From contig NZ_JARFTR010000143.1 in NCBI RefSeq assembly GCF_029167235.1, positions 1 through 37,848 on the forward strand: a stretch of DNA of 37,848 nt. Reading direction: 5' to 3'. Of this stretch, positions 31,352-37,848 are shown piece after piece; within the stretch, counting starts at the first letter, position 1; every line of letters begins with the position of its first letter. The DNA comes from Kamptonema sp. UHCC 0994. Lineage in GTDB: Bacteria; Cyanobacteriota; Cyanobacteriia; Cyanobacteriales; Microcoleaceae. The position numbers were made by a program, and so were the translations under genes. The notes under the pieces are model-generated. The model was given only the letters and a program-made list of their open reading frames with translations. It searched no databases and was not told the origin of the DNA.

Positions 31352-32437
31352 TCAATCGCAAAAACTGCCTGTTTTTGAATAGCACCAATGAGGTTTTGCA
31401 GACAAAACAGGGTTAGGTAAGGTTATTTGTAAATCATGTTTGATGATAGGAATATCTGGATATTTATTCCGGCACATAGGATCAAAATATTTTTTTATAT
31501 TAAAACCTTCGCCAGCAAGGGTATCGCACTGAGGGCACCCAAATGAAATACGGTTGATCATGATATTATCACTGTAGCGGATTTTAATCTCTCCCATACG
31601 AATTTTTTGGCCTGCCTCTGTTTTCAAAAAGTTTTGGACTGCTTGAATAATTTCGGGTTTAAACCATGCAAAATTGTTGTCTAAAGCCCCTAGCAAGAGT
31701 TCATTTATTTTAATGTCGCAGCAGGAATAATAACAGGGGTTTTCGATGTAATAAAGGTAGTGCTTTTGTTGGCATTTCCAACAACTCACAGGAAAGAAAA
31801 CTGCTTTAAGCTGCTGATTTTGACAAACTTGGTAACGGAAAGCAACTTTAAAATATCTTGATAACAAGGCTGCAATAAATTCAGAAAGCTTCATGGTTCT
31901 GGTAGAAGCGTTAACCATTAAAACGTCTTTTGATTGCAGCGACAACTTAAACATAGGCAAGTCTTGGCGAGCAATATCATGAGATGTAGGAAGTTGGCGG
32001 AACAGCCAGCAGCATCGAATGCCGTCCCGTTGATATTTGGCTTGCCTCACATTAGTTTCTTCTAAGGTTTGCGGACTCCACTGCACTTCAAAAGCTAGCT
32101 GGACTAACTGCCCCCGGTCAGTTTTGATAGCCAAAACATCGGCTCTCCAATCTAGACCTGAAACTTCAGTTTTTGCATCGTAGCCAAATTGTTGGCAGAC
32201 TCGGACAATTTCAGTCTTGGCTAATAGGTGCTGCCACGTTTCTGATGCCCAATTGCAAAGGCTTTCTTTGCCGTGAACAAAATGCTTTGTGCCGAGTTTA
32301 GACGTGCGTAAGTATCCAGTCGAGTCACAGCAGCACAGTCTAACTTTTGGGCGCTGGGCTTTCAACTTGAGCCATTCTTGATCGGATATGAGAGGGGCTA
32401 ATAGTTCTCGACCTTCAAAAAATGCTCTCAACGGCAT
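31352..32437 (-). CDS. CoiA-like competence/nuclease family protein
   Basis: A 361-residue protein resembling CoiA, a nuclease-fold protein required for natural transformation in Gram-positive bacteria and widely present as an uncharacterised gene elsewhere. Visible are an N-terminal part with CCCDSTGYLRTS and TKHFVHG, and the restriction-nuclease-like core VSGLDWRADVLAI...QLAFEVQWSPQTLEE (about 93-125), which carries the D-(E)xQ catalytic pattern. YQRDGIRCCWLFR follows. The C-terminal half adds cysteine pairs (CWKCQQKH, CPQC) suited to zinc binding. ATG 32437 is used; a GTG one codon earlier is possible. Role here unknown: DNA uptake/recombination or defence are both open. Confidence 0.83.
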   Translation of the reverse strand: MPLRAFFEGRELLAPLISDQEWLKLKAQRPKVRLCCCDSTGYLRTSKLGTKHFVHGKESLCNWASETWQHLLAKTEIVRVCQQFGYDAKTEVSGLDWRADVLAIKTDRGQLVQLAFEVQWSPQTLEETNVRQAKYQRDGIRCCWLFRQLPTSHDIARQDLPMFKLSLQSKDVLMVNASTRTMKLSEFIAALLSRYFKVAFRYQVCQNQQLKAVFFPVSCWKCQQKHYLYYIENPCYYSCCDIKINELLLGALDNNFAWFKPEIIQAVQNFLKTEAGQKIRMGEIKIRYSDNIMINRISFGCPQCDTLAGEGFNIKKYFDPMCRNKYPDIPIIKHDLQITLPNPVLSAKPHWCYSKTGSFCD

Positions 32438-32506
32438 CACTTCACCTCAAGCACATCACTTACATTATTAAATCAAACATATCAATAAACCGGAATGCGA
32501 TCGCCA

Positions 32507-33121
32507 TCACTCCTCAGACTCAAACTCCACGCGATCGTAAATATCCCCTAACGAAACCTGAAATGGTACAGAACTTAATGCCAACAACGCATTTTCACCG
32601 TCATACTCAGACAATACCCATTTATTGTCATCCATCTTTGAAAACTGCTCAACGTGCATCTCATATTGAGCAATAAGAATATACTCCTTCAAGGTAGGAA
32701 TAGAACGATAAAGTTTAAACTTCCCACCTCGATCGTAATCTTCCGTAGATTTCGATAAAACTTCAGCAATCATCACCGGATTTGTAATCGTATCTTTCCT
32801 ACCTTCTACAAGTTCTAACTGACCATCAACCACCATCACATCAGGATAAGTGTAAAGACGTTTCTGCGGTATCCATAAACGCAGATCGTTGATGAATGCT
32901 CGATATGATTGCCCTTTAAAAGCAAAATTCATGGCAGCATATAGATTGCCAGCTATTTGATTGTGATTCGGTGTTCCGCCTGTCATAGGAATTATTTTAC
33001 CATCCTGATACTCACTTTTATAGTCGGCTGCCGTTTCTAGTTCCAAATACTCTTCAGGAGAGTAATAACGCTTTTCTTCACTTTCAATTGTACTTTCGCG
33101 AATTTCGGCTGCTGTTGTCAT
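32507..33121 (-). CDS. Uma2 family (DUF820) putative endonuclease
   Basis: A 204-residue member of the Uma2/DUF820 family, a PD-(D/E)xK-fold group hugely expanded in cyanobacteria and of unknown biological role. The family pattern is complete: YSPEEYLELETAADYKSEYQDGKI at about 20-43, GGTPNHNQIAGNL, YPDVMVVDG with the catalytic Asp, and MIAEVLSKSTEDYDRGGKFKLYRSIPTLKEYILI. The ATG at 33121 is preceded on its strand by AGGAGGTTAGTGTAAC, a strong Shine-Dalgarno. It is a single gene, not obviously tied to the CoiA-like neighbour, though both are nuclease-fold proteins on the same strand separated by about 70 bases. Confidence 0.92.
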   Translation of the reverse strand: MTTAAEIRESTIESEEKRYYSPEEYLELETAADYKSEYQDGKIIPMTGGTPNHNQIAGNLYAAMNFAFKGQSYRAFINDLRLWIPQKRLYTYPDVMVVDGQLELVEGRKDTITNPVMIAEVLSKSTEDYDRGGKFKLYRSIPTLKEYILIAQYEMHVEQFSKMDDNKWVLSEYDGENALLALSSVPFQVSLGDIYDRVEFESEE

Positions 33122-33342
33122 GTTACACTAACCTCCTAAACTCATATAAATTTAATTGAGAAATTTGGGTTACGCTTCGCTGCACCCAACCTACATTCTA
33201 ACTTTATATTTAAAGATAAGATGGTCATTGCCGACGATCGTTTATCGCTATTCGTTATAAACTGTTCGCCGAAATGCCCATCCTATAGCCATTAGCAATT
33301 AGCCATTAGCAAGTAGCAATTAGCCATTAGCCATTACCAACC
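33122..33342. repeat. Intergenic repeats between Uma2 and DedA genes
   Basis: TTGGGTTACGCTTCGCTGCA followed by CCCAA forms a small inverted repeat near 33163-33187, a motif common in cyanobacterial intergenic DNA. Positions 33283-33341 hold a TTAGCCA/TTAGCAA heptamer array reaching the DedA stop codon. Confidence 0.75.
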
Positions 33343-33966
33343 TTACTTAGTCTTGTCCAGATTTCGGGATTCTAACCAGATAGGAATTGCAATCCAAGCA
33401 ATAACCAAAGCTAAGGCAAGTACAGCAAATTGAGCCGCCCAAGCTACTAATTTTTCTAAAGAGACAACTTGTCCTAAGAAAAATGCTAAACTTACCATCA
33501 CAGATGCCCAACTTGCAGCACCCGCAAGATTGCATAGTGAAAATTTCCAAAAAGGCATTTCCGCAATTCCTGCTAAAGGGCTAGCAAAAATTCGCAGCAA
33601 GGCAATAAATCTACCAAAAAATACAGCTTTGACTGCATTTTGACTAAACTGTTCTTTCAAATCAAACAGTTGTTCTTCCCGAAAGCGGAAAAATTTACCT
33701 AACTTTAGCAACAATGGCCAACCGCCATATCTGCCAATAATATAGCCAAAATTTCCGCCCAAGGTAGCACCCGCGATCGCACTTAAAAGCACATACCAGT
33801 AATTTAGTTCCCCGCTACCAGCTAGAAACCCTCCAGCGATCGTAATTGTTTCCCCAGGAAGGGGAAATCCCAAATTTTCTAGCAAAATCCCCAGAAATAC
33901 TGCCCAGTAGCCGTAGTCATGTGCAAATTTCTGGATAATTTCCAAAGATATAAACTCAAAAGACAT
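33343..33966 (-). CDS. DedA family membrane protein
   Basis: A 207-residue polytopic membrane protein of the DedA/VTT family, members of which move undecaprenyl phosphate or phospholipids across the membrane and support envelope homeostasis. Motifs: LENLGFPLPGETITIAGGFLAG (about 30-51), GATLGGNFGYIIGRYGG (about 66-82), and FFGRFIALLRIFASPLAGIAEMP, which carries the conserved arginines of the family (about 115-138). A final hydrophobic helix and a short basic tail follow. Start at ATG 33966. No partner gene is adjacent; a heptamer array follows its stop. Confidence 0.92.
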   Translation of the reverse strand: MSFEFISLEIIQKFAHDYGYWAVFLGILLENLGFPLPGETITIAGGFLAGSGELNYWYVLLSAIAGATLGGNFGYIIGRYGGWPLLLKLGKFFRFREEQLFDLKEQFSQNAVKAVFFGRFIALLRIFASPLAGIAEMPFWKFSLCNLAGAASWASVMVSLAFFLGQVVSLEKLVAWAAQFAVLALALVIAWIAIPIWLESRNLDKTK

Positions 33967-34330
33967 CCGACACTGCCCTTCGTGAATTTTTGCAAAGCTT
34001 GATATTTCTTATCTTGGCTTGATTCGGACAATTCTGCAATCTTGGCTTGTGACATCAAACACATAGTTATTGTGATCTGTGGCAAAGCGGACGGTAGAAT
34101 TCTGAGCGACGCTAAGAAGAGTAAAGAATTGTTGCGGTTGCATTCTACTAGAGTCAGGGTTTTATTCTCACATCTACTTTTCAGGCAGCGCGTAGGCGTA
34201 GCCCACTTTGGGCATCGCGCGTACAGAATGATGGAACTCCTAAAATTCTGAAACTTTTCTTAACATTATTCTGTCTATCACCAGGATAGCAAGTTCTACT
34301 TAATCACTTAGGATTACTAGGGTGACACCT
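33967..34330. other. Divergent intergenic region with a dispersed repeat copy
   Basis: About 360 bases separate the DedA gene (minus) from the STAS gene (plus). No gene is convincing. The 29-bp small dispersed repeat lies at 34190-34218 (inverted relative to the copy in the NlpC/P60 gene). The promoters of both flanking genes must be here, but I cannot place them. Confidence 0.5.
34190..34218. repeat. 29-bp small dispersed repeat, second copy
   Basis: Read on the minus strand it starts GCGATGCC and ends GGCTACGCCTACGC, identical to the 5640-5668 copy except for the 7-base middle (CAAAGTG here, TGCGGCT there). Confidence 0.75.
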
Positions 34331-34675
34331 ATGGCTTTTCAAGGATTCGTGCAACACATCGTACTTCAGCCTCAAACTCGCCTCAATTTCCAAGAAGGCA
34401 ATTTTCTCTACCAACAGTTGACGGCTATTCTACCTGAGCGTTATAAACTCTGGGTGATTGATATGGCTCATGTAGATTTTATTGATAGTTCTGGTTTGTG
34501 TGCCTTAGTTAGAGGTTTGAAGTTAGCCCGTAAGCAAGGGTGTCGCCTTGTTATTTGCAATCTTCCAGCTACCTCTAGGTTGATTTTTGATATTACTCAA
34601 CTCGACCAGGCTTTTGAAATTTTTGACTCTTTCGATGATATTTCTTCACATCAAGCTGAGTTGCTAATTGCCTAA
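34331..34675 (+). CDS. STAS domain protein (anti-sigma factor antagonist type)
   Basis: A single-domain STAS protein of 114 residues. The typical core is DMAHVDFIDSSGLCALVRGLK, in which Ser53 (or the next Ser) is the residue phosphorylated by cognate anti-sigma kinases. The flanking strands YKLWVIDM and CRLVICNLP match the fold. Such proteins act in partner-switching that releases a sigma factor or regulates other targets, but no kinase or phosphatase gene is next to it. ATG 34331 is preferred with AGGGTGA upstream as Shine-Dalgarno; an in-frame GTG at 34322 overlaps that site. The first about 20 residues are less typical than the core. Confidence 0.9.
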   Translation: MAFQGFVQHIVLQPQTRLNFQEGNFLYQQLTAILPERYKLWVIDMAHVDFIDSSGLCALVRGLKLARKQGCRLVICNLPATSRLIFDITQLDQAFEIFDSFDDISSHQAELLIA

Positions 34676-34680
34676 TTTAT

Positions 34681-34727
34681 AGGGGCTAGGGGCTAGGGGA
34701 AGAAGGGGGAGAAGGGAATAGAATCAA
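34681..34727. repeat. Second copy of the GGGGCTA / GAAGGGG composite block
   Basis: GGGGCTAGGGGCTAGGGG, then AAGAAGGGGGAGAAGGG and AATAGAATCA, in the same order and orientation as at 3915-3973. A partial CATTGCGAG...GAAGCAATCGCA element follows at about 34812-34840, as it does after the first copy. Confidence 0.8.
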
Positions 34728-34892
34728 TACAATCTTGGCGGTTATTATACCGCAGCAACTTGACACGCAACGGCAGAGGTAAGTAGATGAGTTGGAAAAT
34801 ACATAAGTATGTCATTGCGAGTGAAACGAAGCAATCGCAGGGGCGATCGCAACTTTACATTTTGTTACACAGCTAGATTTATTTGCGTCTAC

Positions 34893-35552
34893 CTACTTAA
34901 TTTGCGTATCATAAATAGGTGTATTTGTCAAGCAATACCAGTGACAGACAAATAAATCAGGGACTTGGATGCCTAGAGAGGCGATCGCAGGTGCAGCCGG
35001 AAACGGCCAAAGTCTATCAAAATAAATCTCTTTATCTCCAAACCCAAACTGCATCAGGTAAGTTGCAGGAGTTGCCGAAAGAGATTTTAACAACCGAAAC
35101 GCCAACTCGTAAAGCTGCTGTCGCCAAACATCCGATAGGTGTATCGGCATGGAGTAATTCGGCTCAGCCGATAATTTATCCGCCTCTAAACCAATAACCT
35201 CGCCGTAAAGAGGGCCTTTAGCAGTTAATACCACTGGGAGCCAAAAATTACCAACTCCCGATCGCACGCCTAACTGTTGCTCGACGCGATCGCGCATAGC
35301 CGACACATCCCTACAAGCTCGATAGATCGCCTCACCGGGAAATACCAACGTATCGGGTACATCGAGGGTTAAAGGACAGATAACAGCCTCACCAGGTGCG
35401 ATCGCAGCCAAGTTTAAATCCGAAATCAAACAGACATCAGCAACAGTTGGCGGAGAGCTCTTTGCGATCGCTACCTGAAAAGCCTCCACCATTTGCGCCG
35501 TAGGGGAAGCCGGCTCAAAATCCGCATCCACCACAATCAAAACTTTAGGCAT
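34893..35552 (-). CDS. Conserved hypothetical cyanobacterial protein
   Basis: I do not recognise a characterised family in these 219 residues. The N-terminus MPKVLIVVDADFEPASPTAQM looks like the first strand and loop of a Rossmann-like fold. A region of alternating hydrophobic strands follows (VADVCLISDLNLAA, AVICPLTLDVPDTLVFPGE). The C-terminus is aromatic (YFDRLWPFPAAPAIASLG, FVCHWYCL). There is no signal peptide or membrane helix. The ATG at 35552 lies within the last codons of the upstream coiled-coil gene (8-base overlap), so the two are translationally coupled and probably act together. An in-frame TTG two codons earlier is less likely. Confidence 0.75.
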   Translation of the reverse strand: MPKVLIVVDADFEPASPTAQMVEAFQVAIAKSSPPTVADVCLISDLNLAAIAPGEAVICPLTLDVPDTLVFPGEAIYRACRDVSAMRDRVEQQLGVRSGVGNFWLPVVLTAKGPLYGEVIGLEADKLSAEPNYSMPIHLSDVWRQQLYELAFRLLKSLSATPATYLMQFGFGDKEIYFDRLWPFPAAPAIASLGIQVPDLFVCHWYCLTNTPIYDTQIK

Positions 35553-36111
35553 TTCCAAAAGTTGGCATCTGAATCATGCCAGAATCGTCAGAACCTCCTA
35601 TAGTCGGCAAATCCAAACCCTTAGCGCGGCGGTTTCTGACAGCCAGACGGTAACTTACACTCTGCAACTCAGCGTGTAATTGGCGATTTTCCCGTTGTAG
35701 CATTTCCACCTTTTCTTTCACTGGGCCAATGCGCTCAGCAAACTTTTGGCGGTAAACCCCAGGTAACTCCTGTACTACTTGTTCCAGCATCATCGAGCGA
35801 TCGGTCAACTCTTGCACGGATTGGCGCAATTGGTAAACCTCAGCATCGCGCTCAGCAATTTGCTCTTGATAAAAACCTACCTGTTGCTCAACATCTTGCA
35901 GTTGTTCCCTCAGAGACTGCATTTGAGCTTGCTGGCGCTCAGAAGCCTCTGGAACCGGTGTAAACCCAGTATTTCCCTTTACCAGCCGGAAAAGTTCTTG
36001 AGACAACTGCTGAACCAATTGGTCGCGCATTTGCAACTCTTCATTCAGGCGAGATATTTCTGCTTGTAACTCTTGTGACGTTTGAACTTTAGCTTGGCTG
36101 ACCATGACCAT
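35545..36111 (-). CDS. Coiled-coil protein, cyanobacterial, unknown function
   Basis: The 188 residues are dominated by heptad-type coiled coil from about 10 to 40 and 55 to 155 (phrases such as LREQLQDVEQQVGFYQEQIA and ERIGPVKEKVEMLQRENRQLH). A short basic segment NRRAKGLDLPTIGG and a polar C-terminal tail DDSGMIQMPTFGNA follow. No enzyme motif is present, so a scaffold or structural role is likely. Two start codons are possible: ATG 36111 and ATG 36105; the GGGAG upstream is better spaced (9 bases) for 36105. Its 3' end overlaps the following unknown gene by 8 bases, defining a two-gene operon. Confidence 0.82.
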   Translation of the reverse strand: MVMVSQAKVQTSQELQAEISRLNEELQMRDQLVQQLSQELFRLVKGNTGFTPVPEASERQQAQMQSLREQLQDVEQQVGFYQEQIAERDAEVYQLRQSVQELTDRSMMLEQVVQELPGVYRQKFAERIGPVKEKVEMLQRENRQLHAELQSVSYRLAVRNRRAKGLDLPTIGGSDDSGMIQMPTFGNA

Positions 36112-36223
36112 TAGCTCCCATATTTTTAGATATGTCTATTTAAAAATAGTCTCTCTACTACCACTGAGGCAAGTTTTGAGTTTTGAGTTTGGATTTGACA
36201 GGACTTACGCAAAACTACTCTCA

Positions 36224-36273
36224 GTAACGCCGCCATCCTGGCGGTTCTTTTACCGCCAAGATGGCGGCGTTAC
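36224..36273. repeat. 50-bp GTAACGCCGCC palindromic element
   Basis: GTAACGCCGCCATCCTGGCGGT-type left arm (first bases GTAACGCCGCC) and right arm ACCGCCAAGATGGCGGCGTTAC-type (last bases GGCGGCGTTAC), imperfect only in the inner part. Third complete member of the family in this window. Confidence 0.8.
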
Positions 36274-36316
36274 GCGATCGTGCTAATCCAGTTTAAATAC
36301 CCCTTTATATTTTTCA

Positions 36317-36397
36317 GTCCGCGTAGGCGGACTTTGTTTGTGTAGAAGCGGTTTCAACCGCCAATTTCTCTCTATGAGACGGGGGTTGTAACCCCCA
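36317..36397. repeat. Triple-hairpin composite repeat
   Basis: Three small palindromes in a row: GTCCGCGTAGGCGGAC (36317-36332), GCGGTTTCAACCGC (about 36348-36361) and GGGGGTTGTAACCCCC (36381-36396). The phrase GTCCGCGTAGGCGGACTTTG is a common dispersed repeat of cyanobacteria. Confidence 0.7.
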
Positions 36398-36436
36398 ACG
36401 GGTTAAAGAGAATGGCGATCGCAACTCAAAAATCCC

Positions 36437-36781
36437 TTAAGCTGCTTCTTCCGCCGCTTCCACAGCAACTTCTTCCTCAACAGCAGCCGGTGCATCCTGC
36501 TTAATAGTAAGGTAGCGAATTACATCTTCGCTCAGACGCATCGCACGTTCCAAGATGGCGATCGCAGCACCGGGAGCGGTATAGTTCATCTGAATGTAGA
36601 TACCATCGCGTTGCTTTTGGATTTCGTAGGCGAGGCGGCGTTTACCGCGATGCTGAGTTTCTAGATTCTGAGCCCCCTGATCGCGCAAAATAGTTTGATA
36701 CTTCGCGATCGCGGCTTCTGTGAGTTCTTCTCCCAGATCCGGGCGCAGAATATACATTGTCTCGTAAATAAATGGCTTCAT
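36437..36781 (-). CDS. rpsF: 30S ribosomal protein S6
   Basis: Protein of the small ribosomal subunit that binds 16S rRNA with S18. The 114 residues start [19 protein letters not shown] and show [23 protein letters not shown] (the conserved core, about 45-67) and [13 protein letters not shown] cyanobacterial-type acidic Ala/Glu tail ([14 protein letters not shown]) follows. The ATG at 36781 has AAGGAG about ten bases upstream on its strand. Longer in-frame reading upstream is not part of the family and overlaps the divergent promoter. No rpsR or ssb lies next to it, so it is a stand-alone rpsF. Confidence 0.97.
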   Translation of the reverse strand: MKPFIYETMYILRPDLGEELTEAAIAKYQTILRDQGAQNLETQHRGKRRLAYEIQKQRDGIYIQMNYTAPGAAIAILERAMRLSEDVIRYLTIKQDAPAAVEEEVAVEAAEEAA

Positions 36782-36847
36782 GCTAATAGTCTCCTTATGG
36801 ACAGCAAGGCTTCTCTCGAAGCAAGGATTTATCATTTTACACCACTT

Positions 36848-37720
36848 ATGAGCAATATCAAAACTAAAAAAAACAATTCTCTACCCCAAATTTCTCACAC
36901 TTCCTGCCAGAGAACGGTTTGGACTTATATTTTACTAAGTGCGATCGCACTGATAATGCTCTTTCCCCTACTTTGGCTGCTGAGTACGGCTTTCAAATCT
37001 TCCACAGAAAACATCTTTCAGTTTCCTCCGCAACTTTTGCCAAAACAGCCAACACTACAAAACTTTGTCACAGTTTGGCAAACTAACCCTTTTGGTCGCT
37101 ATCTTTTCAACAGTACCCTTGTTGCCGCACTCACAGTTAGCCTCAATCTCCTATTTTGTTCCCTAGCAGCTTATCCCTTAGCCAGATTAGATTTCCGGGG
37201 ACGCGACCTAATTTTTACTGGGGTTGTCACTACTATTATGATCCCTTTTCAAATAGTAATGATTCCCCTTTATATTTTGACCGTAAATTTGGGTTTAAAA
37301 AATAGTTATTTAGGAGTGATTTTACCAGGTATCGCCTCAGCTTTTGGCATATTTTTATTAAGGCAAGCCTTTCTAGCAGTTCCCAAAGAATTAGAAGAAG
37401 CTGCCCGCATCGATGGCTGTTCAGAATTAGGGATTTGGTGGCACATTATGATTCCATCAATTAAACCAGCTTTAGTAACTTTAGCCATTTTTGTTTTTAT
37501 TGGTTCTTGGAGCGACTTTCTCTGGCCATTGCTAGTTTTAGATAAACCTGAATATTACACTTTACCTTTAGGCGTAGCCACCTTAGCAGGTACTTTTTCC
37601 CTAAATTGGCGTTTAATAGCTGCTGGTTCTATCATTTCCATTGCCCCAGCAATTGCTTTATTTCTAATCCTACAAAAGTACATTGTACCCACAGATGTAG
37701 CCGCAGGTGTCAAAGGATAG
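36848..37720 (+). CDS. Carbohydrate ABC transporter permease (MalG-type, CUT1 family)
   Basis: Inner-membrane permease of a sugar ABC importer, 290 residues with six expected helices. After the first helix comes [20 protein letters not shown], typical of the periplasmic loop of MalG/UgpE proteins. The EAA loop that contacts the ATPase is [27 protein letters not shown] (about 193-219, with the expected conserved G). The C-terminus ends [13 protein letters not shown], a hallmark of this subfamily. The ATG at 36848 gives the normal family length; upstream in-frame codons run into rpsF. The binding protein, first permease and ATPase genes are not in the window. The substrate is unknown. Confidence 0.93.
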   Translation: MSNIKTKKNNSLPQISHTSCQRTVWTYILLSAIALIMLFPLLWLLSTAFKSSTENIFQFPPQLLPKQPTLQNFVTVWQTNPFGRYLFNSTLVAALTVSLNLLFCSLAAYPLARLDFRGRDLIFTGVVTTIMIPFQIVMIPLYILTVNLGLKNSYLGVILPGIASAFGIFLLRQAFLAVPKELEEAARIDGCSELGIWWHIMIPSIKPALVTLAIFVFIGSWSDFLWPLLVLDKPEYYTLPLGVATLAGTFSLNWRLIAAGSIISIAPAIALFLILQKYIVPTDVAAGVKG

Positions 37721-37848
37721 AAATTGAAATGATATAGCAGTTGCTAAGTAGAAGGAAGAAGGAAGAAGGATTTACTTAATTGCTAACTACTAATCGCCAA
37801 TTAAAAGCAGTACCTATCCAATTGAACACGCAAAAATATACGTAACGC
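37721..37848. repeat. Terminal repeats: GAAGGAA heptamers and start of a palindrome
   Basis: After the permease there is a short GAAGGAAGAAGG block (about 37751-37769) and TTGCTAACTACTAATCGCCAA-type repeats. The last seven bases, GTAACGC after TATAC, equal the left end of the 50-bp palindromic family, so another copy probably continues beyond the window. Confidence 0.6.

Larger units (their letters stand above)
36112..36436. other. Intergenic region with two palindromic elements
   Basis: About 325 bases with no gene. It holds the 50-bp GTAACGCCGCC element (36224-36273) and a row of three hairpins (36317-36397). It lies between rpsF (ending at 36437 on the minus strand) and the coiled-coil gene, so these structures probably end or process the rpsF transcript. 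Confidence 0.65.

Noticed and set aside
36695-36847. Upstream extension of the ABC permease into rpsF
   Set aside because: The extra residues are antisense to rpsF and precede the normal family N-terminus; ATG 36848 gives the usual length.

Overview
This window looks like chromosomal DNA from a filamentous cyanobacterium of the Oscillatoria/Microcoleus kind. The reasons are the very frequent HIP1 octamer GCGATCGC and its variants, many tandem heptamer repeats (GAAGAAG-, TTAGCAA- and GGGGCTA-type), several families of small palindromic elements, and cyanobacterial genes: an omega-3 acyl-lipid desaturase (desB), a PucC/BCH-type pigment-complex transporter, a DUF3370 protein and an NlpC/P60 peptidase with an N-terminal SH3 region. 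The genus cannot be fixed from the sequence.

Layout. 1-7.3 kb: alanine racemase, an MscS channel, a patatin-like lipase, tRNA-Ser(GCU), a beta-lactamase-fold serine hydrolase on the minus strand, then an NlpC/P60 peptidase followed closely by a GT2 glycosyltransferase. This is largely a cell-envelope neighbourhood. 7.3-9.2 kb: two small membrane proteins and a long, nearly gene-free leader. 9.2-19.3 kb: a secreted-type RTX calcium-binding repeat protein, then three large co-directional genes. Each has a TPR scaffold, and the catalytic parts differ: TPR-GT61, TPR-methyltransferase-TPR-GT61, and TPR-sulfotransferase. 19.4-24.4 kb: a membrane-bound PAS sensor histidine kinase (minus), the PucC-family transporter and an inositol-monophosphatase-family enzyme. 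24.4-26.3 kb: an overlapping ATPase + HNH pair that matches the Septu (PtuA/PtuB) anti-phage architecture. 26.4-29.6 kb: FMN reductase, ChaN-like lipoprotein and DesB, all minus. 29.8-34.7 kb: DUF3370, CoiA-like nuclease, Uma2-family nuclease, DedA and a STAS protein. 34.9-37.8 kb: two overlapping unknown cyanobacterial genes (one a coiled coil), rpsF, and a divergent sugar-ABC permease at the right edge.

The most interesting part is 9.2-19.3 kb. The second and third TPR enzymes share a recognisable scaffold, including a distinctive stretch that is not clean TPR, but carry different catalytic ends. The first and second share a GT61 domain. This looks like a family of enzymes built by swapping modules. 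Together they carry glycosyl-transfer, methyl-transfer and sulfo-transfer domains, and they lie next to a candidate extracellular RTX substrate. That functional link is inference.

The second theme is repeats entering genes. Heptamer repeats are translated in frame inside the TPR-GT61 protein. A 29-bp dispersed repeat is translated inside the NlpC/P60 protein. A perfect 22-bp-arm hairpin supplies the stop codon of the 1331-residue enzyme. Three genes start right at the edge of a repeat block with no visible Shine-Dalgarno sequence.
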